Positions 5,277-8,932 of a DNA stretch of 8,932 nt are shown piece by piece; position 1 is the first letter of the stretch, and each line of letters opens with the position of its first letter. The DNA is from Pseudomonadota bacterium (lineage in GTDB: Bacteria; Desulfobacterota; Desulfobaccia; Desulfobaccales; 0-14-0-80-60-11): contig JAHIKF010000013.1 of assembly GCA_018897875.1 (NCBI GenBank), forward strand, positions 1 to 8,932, read 5' to 3'. A program made the position numbers and the translations under genes. A model generated the notes under the pieces. It saw nothing but the letters and a program-made list of their open reading frames with translations. It did no database searches and was not told where the DNA came from.

Positions 5277-5310
5277 GGTAATTTCCTCCGGTAGTATGGT
5301 TTAAGCGGTC

Positions 5311-5610
5311 TTATTTGTCTTCTGCATCAAGTTCCCGCATACGCTGCTCGGCGGCTTTCTGGCGCTGGCCGGCATCCTGCTGGCGCTTGACGGCGTCTTG
5401 CTTGCGCTTGCCGGTATCTTCCAGCTGTTTCGCCTCCCGTTCGCGCTCCTCCCATTGCTCTTGCCGCTTTTGCCGCAGATCTTGCAGTTGCTTGTCTTCA
5501 GTCGTCTTTGTATCGCTTTGGGCCAGGACCTGGCCCGCGAGCCCGAGATTGCCGGGGATTACCAATAAACCTGCCAGGAGCAACGCCCCCAGTCCCATGA
5601 TCTTTTTCAT
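5311..5610 (-). CDS. Exported coiled-coil protein
   Basis: A 99-residue protein. Residues 1-30 form a signal peptide (MKKIMGLGALLLAGLLVIPG and on to VLA before QSDT). The remainder is almost entirely charged and helical, with no Gly-Pro breaks: DLRQKRQEQWEEREREAKQL, then GKRKQDAVKRQQDAGQRQKA and AEQRMRELDAEDK. Near-repeats of KRxQDA suggest growth by duplication. It is predicted to be a periplasmic alpha-helical coiled coil; no specific family is recognised. The frame is open 18 codons upstream, but AGGAGG lies six bases before the ATG at 5610 and gives the proper signal peptide. It starts 38 bases after the DUF3096 stop. Such low-complexity Lys/Glu/Gln-rich proteins are hard to assign by similarity. 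Confidence 0.83.
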   Translation of the reverse strand: MKKIMGLGALLLAGLLVIPGNLGLAGQVLAQSDTKTTEDKQLQDLRQKRQEQWEEREREAKQLEDTGKRKQDAVKRQQDAGQRQKAAEQRMRELDAEDK

Positions 5611-5648
5611 CTGTCCCTCCTGCCAAGCCAAAATATCTGAGATAAGGA

Positions 5649-5810
5649 TTATCGGCCAAACCATCCCCTGGGCCGCGCCCCCATCAGACCCACGATGCCT
5701 GTGACAATCAGGTAAACCGCCACAATAATGCTCAGCAGGCTGGGTTGAATCAAAATCAATATCCCGGCGATTAACGCCACGACTGGAGCAAAATATGGTT
5801 GGTATGGCAT
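5649..5810 (-). CDS. DUF3096 small membrane protein, copy 2
   Basis: A 53-residue protein, MPYQPYFAPVVALIAGILIL then IQPSLLSIIVAVYLIVTGIV and GLMGARPRGWFGR. Two hydrophobic segments with the core PVVALIAGILILIQPxLL and IVAVYLIVTGIVGL match DUF3096. The AAAGGAGGAG sequence lies about six bases before the ATG. Compared with copy 1 at 952-1089 it carries a longer Arg/Gly/Trp C-terminus, likely facing the cytoplasm by the positive-inside rule. It sits 87 bases after the Thivi_2564-like gene and 38 bases before the coiled-coil gene. The family has no known function. Confidence 0.86.
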   Translation of the reverse strand: MPYQPYFAPVVALIAGILILIQPSLLSIIVAVYLIVTGIVGLMGARPRGWFGR

Positions 5811-5897
5811 GTGCTCCTCCTTTAATTCCTCACTGCTATCGTAATGACGCCCTGGCTAAGTAAAAAAGAATGTCCTCGGGCACCGAATTTAAGAAAA

Positions 5898-6089
5898 TTA
5901 CTTCCCCACTCGGATACTGGAGAGTTCACCGATGAGACCAAAAACGCTCAGAAGCCACAAGACCACGACAATGACTACGACCGCATTCAAGATCGACTTA
6001 ATGGAGCCCGCCATTGGAATGTAATTGTTGACGAGCCAGAGAAGAACACCAACTACGACCAATACTACTACTACATGGATTAAAGGCAT
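5898..6089 (-). CDS. Thivi_2564-like small membrane protein
   Basis: A 63-residue protein, MPLIHVVVVLVVVGVLLWLV then NNYIPMAGSIKSILN, VVVIVVVLWLLSVFGLIGEL and SSIRVGK. Two transmembrane helices flank a short NNYIPMxxxIKxILN linker, which is the recognisable signature of the Thivi_2564 family of small bacterial membrane proteins; no function is known. AAGGAG lies six bases before the ATG. It is 48 bases downstream of the one-helix membrane protein gene and 87 bases upstream of DUF3096 copy 2, in the same direction. The charged tail after the second helix is short. The call rests on the linker and helix pattern. Confidence 0.88.
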   Translation of the reverse strand: MPLIHVVVVLVVVGVLLWLVNNYIPMAGSIKSILNAVVVIVVVLWLLSVFGLIGELSSIRVGK

Positions 6090-6137
6090 GCTCTACTCCT
6101 TTATTGGGGGTCTACCTGCGAATAGCCCTCTGGCTGT

Positions 6138-6362
6138 TCAAGACCCGGGTGTAAGCAAACATGACTCTCCGGAGATCTGCGGCATGACCGGAAGCGAACG
6201 GTTAACCCTACGGATGGGAGAGGCTGCGCAGATAAGCTGATCTGTCGTCTCTTGGGCCTCTTCGCCTTGGAGCCGGTTGTGCCTCGCAGACACGAGGGCC
6301 ATGGTCGCAAAGCCCAGGGAAAATCCCAGGAAAATGCCGCCGACTAAAATTCCGATGACCAT
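6138..6362 (-). CDS. Hypothetical one-helix membrane protein
   Basis: A 74-residue protein. Residues 1-24 form one hydrophobic Gly-rich segment, MVIGILVGGIFLGFSLGFAT, which could be a membrane anchor or uncleaved signal. The rest (ALVSARHNRLQGEEAQETTD to LLTPGS) is polar with two cysteines and no recognised family. The start is well supported: AAGGAGG lies about eight bases upstream of the ATG. The strong ribosome binding site and its place as first gene of a tightly packed run argue it is real despite no recognisable relatives. A candidate promoter with an overlapping 12-base palindrome lies 26-65 bases upstream. The C-terminal half could be partly non-conserved or frameshifted; I cannot judge this without relatives. 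Confidence 0.65.
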   Translation of the reverse strand: MVIGILVGGIFLGFSLGFATMALVSARHNRLQGEEAQETTDQLICAASPIRRVNRSLPVMPQISGESCLLTPGS

Positions 6363-6387
6363 GGCATTACCTCCTTTTAGTTTTAAG

Positions 6388-6427
6388 AAATCATGATTTT
6401 ATGGCTGATAATGGTCCTAAAAATCAA
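6388..6427 (-). promoter_or_regulatory. Candidate promoter with 12-base palindrome over the start site
   Basis: On the minus strand TTGATT (6427-6422) and CATAAA (6403-6398) are separated by 18 bases, a reasonable sigma-70-like pair. The perfect palindrome AAATCATGATTT (6388-6399) overlaps the end of the -10 element and the expected transcription start. This is where a repressor dimer could block transcription of the membrane-protein run beginning at 6362. Confidence 0.4.
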
Positions 6428-6457
6428 TCTTGCGCCACCGAGCCACCCCAACATTTC

Positions 6458-6486
6458 TTTTTCCCCGCCCGGGTTCGGCCCGGGGG
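6458..6486. terminator. GC-rich inverted repeat after the kinase gene
   Basis: Just beyond the kinase stop at 6500 the bases cccgggttcggcccggg can form a stem of CCCGGG arms around a five-base loop, extended by flanking G and C runs. On the minus strand the stem is followed by GGGGAAAAAG, not a T-tract, so termination activity is uncertain. Confidence 0.35.
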
Positions 6487-6499
6487 CTTCATCCCTCTT

Positions 6500-7129
6500 T
6501 TAGCTCATGGGGAGAACGACTTGAACTTTGGCGCCTCCGGGCTGGGGTTCATACCGGATATCGCCGCCGTAACTCCGGAGGATTTCCCGGGATAAGCGGA
6601 GGCCGAGCCCCAGACCCCGGGCGCCCCCATTCCCTTTATCCTTTCCCGGCGGCAGGCTGGAGGACAAGGCGTGCCTGGTTTTTTGGGGCGGGACCGTCCC
6701 GCTGTTAAAGACTTGAAGGTGGAAATAAGGGTCGGCTCGGTCGTAGTCGATCTTCAGGGAACACCCCTTGCCCCCGTATTGGATGGCATTGTTGATCAGG
6801 TTCCGGAAAACGCTCCTCAGAGCCACCTTGTCGCCCTTGACGGTTCCCAGGTGGGCAGGCAAGAAATCCAGGTGATTTTCGAGAGCGACGCCATGCTTTT
6901 GCAAGTCGGGCCAGAGTTCATCCAGGACCGGGGCCACCACGTCCTCCCGGATGTGGCAGATGTCCAGGTCTGCATCACTTTCCTGGCACCGGAAAGCCTG
7001 CCGCAAAAACCCCTCCAGGAGGGTTTGCATCCCATCGGCTTTCTTGCCGGCGTCATCTAAGAGCCGGTCCGCATCGGCGTCAAGCCGCCCTTGGGCCAGG
7101 CGGCGGGACAGTTTTAAAGTTGCTTGCAG
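6500..7129 (-). pseudogene. Histidine kinase, C-terminal part (dimerisation remainder and ATPase) after an in-frame stop
   Basis: This is the continuation, in the same frame, of the reading frame at 7130-7600 past its TAA. It opens LQATLKLSRRLAQGRLDADA (rest of the dimerisation helices) and runs into an ATPase domain. Visible motifs are the N-box FRNLINNAIQYG, a degenerate G1 box with FNSGT in place of DxG, and the G2 box GARGLGLGLRLSREI followed by YGGDI and VQVVLPMS at the end. These are the ATP-binding parts of a sensor kinase. An internal ATG at 7030 gives 176 residues but has no good ribosome binding site and would start inside the dimerisation region without the H-box. Unless the stop is an error or is bypassed, this part is not expected to be made with its phospho-accepting histidine. 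Confidence 0.85.
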
Positions 7130-7600
7130 TTAGACCAGACCGCCCCTCAGGTCGTGGAAGAGGAGGGACAATTTGGTCAAGATCCGCCCATTGGTGGAGT
7201 TCAGCTTCCCCTGGATGGCCTCCGGATCGGCGGCGCGTCGGAGGGCTTTCAGGCAACCCGTGATGCGGCGCCAGACCTCCACCGGCCGGCAGGGCAGGAG
7301 AATGTAATCGTCCACCGCGAGCTTAAAGGCCTCCAGGGGGAGGCGGGCGTCCTGCCCCAGGATGATGAGCCTGGCTTCTGGGTTCAGGTCTTGCACCGCG
7401 TTCAGCAACGCCGGGGAGTCAACGGTTTTCCCCGGCAGCTTGACGATCACCAGACGGAAATATTTTCTGGTCAGCTCCGCCAGAGCCTCTACGGGACTGT
7501 CGGTGACGCAGGTCCGATAGCCCTTGTCCGCCAGGAGCAGGCCAATGGTCTTGAGAAAAGGTGAACCATCATTGACGATTAAAATATCTTCCGGTCTCAA
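7130..7600 (-). pseudogene. Pseudo-receiver plus H-box, N-terminal part of interrupted histidine kinase
   Basis: Starts at a TTG (7600) with AAGGAG six bases upstream; 156 residues to a TAA. Residues about 5-118 have the receiver-domain pattern (ILIVNDGSPFLKTIGLLLAD, then LVIVKLPG, ARLIILGQD, DDYILLPCRP), but the phosphorylated aspartate position holds K54, the Thr/Ser position holds Gly and the conserved Lys holds Leu. It should therefore be unable to take phosphate in the normal way. The end, LSLLFHDLRGGLV, is a kinase H-box with His at residue 149. The TAA follows immediately, while the same frame continues for 209 further codons as the rest of a kinase. Whole-gene length would be 366 codons. 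The missing residue may be Ser (TCA to TAA); this is inference from H-boxes reading HDxRGxLVS. Confidence 0.85.
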
Positions 7601-7934
7601 GGCGTCTCCTTGAACATCCGAGGAAGGCTGGAATTTTCCAGGGAAGGTGAGAGTGAAGCGGATTCCCGCCGAGGTGTTCCAGTAAAGAGCGCGGCCAAGA
7701 AATCTGTGTTAATGGTATTATCCGCCCGGGGGCGGGGCAAATCTATGGACAGGATTGACCAACTGGGGAGATGAAAAATAACCATTCGCCACAGGCAAAA
7801 GCAACCATACGGAAAATTATGGAGAGAGGCCGAATTTTACCGGGGAAAGACGAAAGGGGATTACCGCGGGAGTGCTTTTTCCCTTCCCCCCAAAGCTGCC
7901 GGGGGCGGTGGGTCAGGCGGGAAGCCCTAATACC

Positions 7935-7956
7935 GTTTTCGGTTTTCAGTTTTCGG
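7935..7956. repeat. Three tandem GTTTTC(G/A) heptamers
   Basis: GTTTTCG, GTTTTCA and GTTTTCG follow each other at 7935-7941, 7942-7948 and 7949-7955, then the pattern decays into GTTAAAAT. They lie between the two signalling genes. Function is unknown; similar short-period filler is common in intergenic DNA. Confidence 0.7.
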
Positions 7957-7998
7957 TTAAAATATTGTAAATTATCAGCTAGTTAGCAATTAAGTTTG

Positions 7999-8026
7999 TT
8001 GCAGCAGAAACCGAACTTGGTATAAT
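7999..8026 (+). promoter_or_regulatory. Promoter-like pair on the plus strand
   Basis: TTGCAG (7999-8004) and a consensus TATAAT (8021-8026) are 16 bases apart. Transcription from it would run through a small hairpin at 8034-8052 into the antisense strand of the response regulator gene. There is no plus-strand gene for it to serve, so it may be fortuitous or drive an antisense RNA. Confidence 0.25.
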
Positions 8027-8033
8027 CCTTCTT

Positions 8034-8052
8034 CCGAAACGGGCTTTTTCGG
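8034..8052. terminator. Small hairpin downstream of the response regulator gene
   Basis: CCGAAA (8034-8039) pairs with TTTCGG (8047-8052) around seven bases, 21 bases past the regulator stop at 8073. On the minus strand it is followed by AAGAAGGATT rather than a T-tract, so it is at best a weak terminator. Confidence 0.3.
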
Positions 8053-8072
8053 TGCTCCGGCTCGTGATGAAA

Positions 8073-8716
8073 TCAAGGGGGGTCAGTGGTGATGCCCCGG
8101 CCGAGGGCGTACCTGATGAGGTCGGCCAGTCTCTTCAGGTTGAGTTTCCGCAAGATGTTTTCCCGGTGCCGTCGCACCGTGAAGACGCTGATATACAGCA
8201 GGTCCGCGATTTCTTTTGGAGTCTTGCCTTCCACCAGGAGCTTAACGATGGTCTTTTCCCGGGGGGACAGAGGATTGGGGTCGGCCGGATGGTCCCGCAA
8301 GGCCAGATCCGCCATCTCGGTGGACAGGAGGGTTGAGATGAATTTTCCCCCCCCCTGACCGTCTGGATGGCCCGCAAGAGCTCGAAGTCGGCGTCTTCTT
8401 TCAAGAGAAAGCCATCGGCCCCAGCCTCCAGGGCCTGATGGAGGAACTCCCTGGTCCGGTGCATGGTCAGGAATATGACCTTGACCCGGGGATAGAGCTT
8501 TTTGATCTCCCGGGTGGCTTCCAGGCCCCGGAGGTGGGGCATGGAGATGTCCAGGATGACTAGTTCCGGGAGCCGGGCCTTCAGGAGGTTGAGCAGCTCC
8601 AGGCCGTCGTTGGCCTCTCCCACCACTTCCAGGCCGGGGGTCTCTTCAATGATGCGCTTCACGCCTTGGCGGAACATGACGTGGTCGTCGGCCAGCATGA
8701 TGGAGCAAACGTCCAT
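8073..8716 (-). pseudogene. NarL/LuxR-type response regulator split by a frameshift in a poly-G tract
   Basis: From the ATG at 8716 (GGGAGG six bases upstream) the receiver domain is intact: acidic pair D10-D11 in LADDH, phosphorylation site D56 in LVILDISMP, T84 in VIFLTMH and K106 in GFLLKEDAD. After RAIQTVRGG a run of nine G (8347-8355) puts the frame out and translation continues to 8135 as nonsense. In the next frame, GKFISTLLSTEMADL leads into a complete LuxR helix-turn-helix: LSPREKTIVKLLVEGKTPKE, then IADLLYISVFTVRRHRENIL and RKLNLKRLADLIRYALGRG, ending at 8073. With ten G residues the two parts would join as a normal regulator of about 214 residues with family-standard spacing. Its start follows the kinase stop directly (TAAATG), so the two are a co-transcribed pair. 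As read, the receiver is made without its DNA-binding domain. Confidence 0.92.
8347..8355 (-). repeat. Nine-G homopolymer at the receiver/DNA-binding junction
   Basis: Nine consecutive C on the plus strand (G in the coding strand). Ten or seven would restore the frame of the response regulator. Tracts of this length are prone to slippage in replication and to miscounting in sequencing. Confidence 0.95.
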
Positions 8717-8932
8717 TTATTCCCTCCCGGAGCCCAGGGGAAGGGTGAAGGCGATCCTGGTCCCCTGGTTTTCCCGGCTGATGATCTTGAGGGTGCCGCC
8801 CTGCATCTGGACCCGCTCTTCCATGGCCGCCAATCCCAGCCCCCGGTTCGGGTCATCCAGGGAGTGGATCCGGGAGGTGTCAAAGCCGCAGCCGTTGTCC
8901 TCCACCGTAAAGAGGGCGGCGGTGGGATTTCG
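8717..8932 (-). CDS. NarX/DegS-type sensor histidine kinase, C-terminal end only
   Basis: Seventy-one codons and a TAA are visible; the gene enters from beyond the right edge. The fragment is the end of an ATPase domain: ALFTVEDNGCGFDTSRI holds the VxDNGxGFD box, then PNRGLGLAAMEERVQMQGGT is the GLGLxxMxERxxxxGG box typical of the HisKA_3 class (NarX, DegS, UhpB), and GTRIAFTLPLG closes it. Kinases of this class pair with NarL-type regulators, and such a regulator follows without any gap (stop TAA then ATG), so the two form a cognate pair. The sensing domain lies outside the window, so the signal cannot be inferred. Confidence 0.95.
   Translation of the reverse strand, partial: RNPTAALFTVEDNGCGFDTSRIHSLDDPNRGLGLAAMEERVQMQGGTLKIISRENQGTRIAFTLPLGSGRE

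Larger units (their letters stand above)
7601..8072. other. 472-base intergenic region with repeats and a kinase-like remnant
   Basis: No convincing complete gene. Between 7601 and 7708 the minus-strand frame leading into the TTG start encodes YWNTSAGIRFTLTFPGK, which resembles the last motif of a histidine kinase ATPase domain. Positions 7935-7956 hold three tandem heptamers. A TTGCAG/TATAAT pair (7999-8026) on the plus strand looks like a promoter but points into the antisense of the regulator gene. A six-base stem with seven-base loop lies at 8034-8052. The middle (about 7760-8030) is more AT-rich than the flanking genes. Confidence 0.5.

Noticed and set aside
7130..7132. Programmed stop-codon recoding in the kinase
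   Set aside because: The stop is TAA, not TGA or TAG, and there is no recoding element visible; a point change or error is simpler.
7124..7564. 146-codon plus-strand frame opposite the receiver-kinase
   Set aside because: It is antisense to a gene with clear receiver and H-box motifs and shows no domain of its own.
7597..7785. 62-codon minus-strand frame before the receiver-kinase
   Set aside because: No recognisable protein; the kinase-like motif in this region lies in a different frame, the one continuous with the TTG start.
7771..7986. 71-codon plus-strand frame
   Set aside because: The GGGGAG sequence abuts its ATG with no spacing, the composition is not protein-like, and it runs into the heptamer repeat.

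Overview
All twenty genes or gene remnants that can be supported here lie on the minus strand, so the window reads right to left. Moderately high GC, strong AGGAGG-type ribosome binding sites and the protein families present suggest a Gram-negative bacterium, most likely a Desulfobacterota/deltaproteobacterial lineage. The taxonomic guess is inference. Nothing in the window is a housekeeping gene, rRNA, tRNA, CRISPR array or transposase.

Region A (8932 to 8073) holds the end of a NarX/DegS-type sensor kinase and its NarL/LuxR-type response regulator; the kinase stop directly abuts the regulator start. The regulator is broken by a one-base slip in a nine-G tract between its receiver and its DNA-binding domain. 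Region B (8072 to 7601) is a 472-base gap with a heptamer repeat, a weak promoter-like site and an apparent leftover of a kinase C-terminus. Region C (7600 to 6500) is a second signalling gene, a pseudo-receiver joined to a histidine kinase. A single in-frame TAA interrupts it a few residues after the H-box.

Region D (6362 to 4516) is a run of six small membrane, exported or leader-like proteins, each with its own good ribosome binding site: a one-helix membrane protein, a Thivi_2564-like membrane protein, a DUF3096 protein, an exported coiled-coil protein, an exported beta-rich protein and a Nif11-like peptide. A candidate promoter with a 12-base palindrome over the start site precedes it. 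Region E (4515 to 4061) is a 455-base gap with several inverted repeats and no convincing gene.

Region F (4060 to 1) carries a DUF3494 ice-binding-like protein, a glycine-zipper lipoprotein, an exported two-module Trp/Tyr-rich repeat protein, a CsbD-like protein, a DUF3309 protein, a second DUF3096 protein, a BamE-like (DUF3862) lipoprotein, a frameshifted second DUF3309 gene and the start of a fasciclin-domain protein cut by the window edge.

Taken together, fourteen consecutive genes encode small envelope, exported or stress-associated products with no enzyme among them, next to two damaged two-component genes. I infer an envelope-stress or surface-protein island, possibly once controlled by the neighbouring signalling genes. 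The number of single-lesion genes (a frameshift in DUF3309, a frameshift in the regulator, a nonsense codon in the kinase) means either real decay or phase variation, or errors in the assembly; read-level data would tell these apart.
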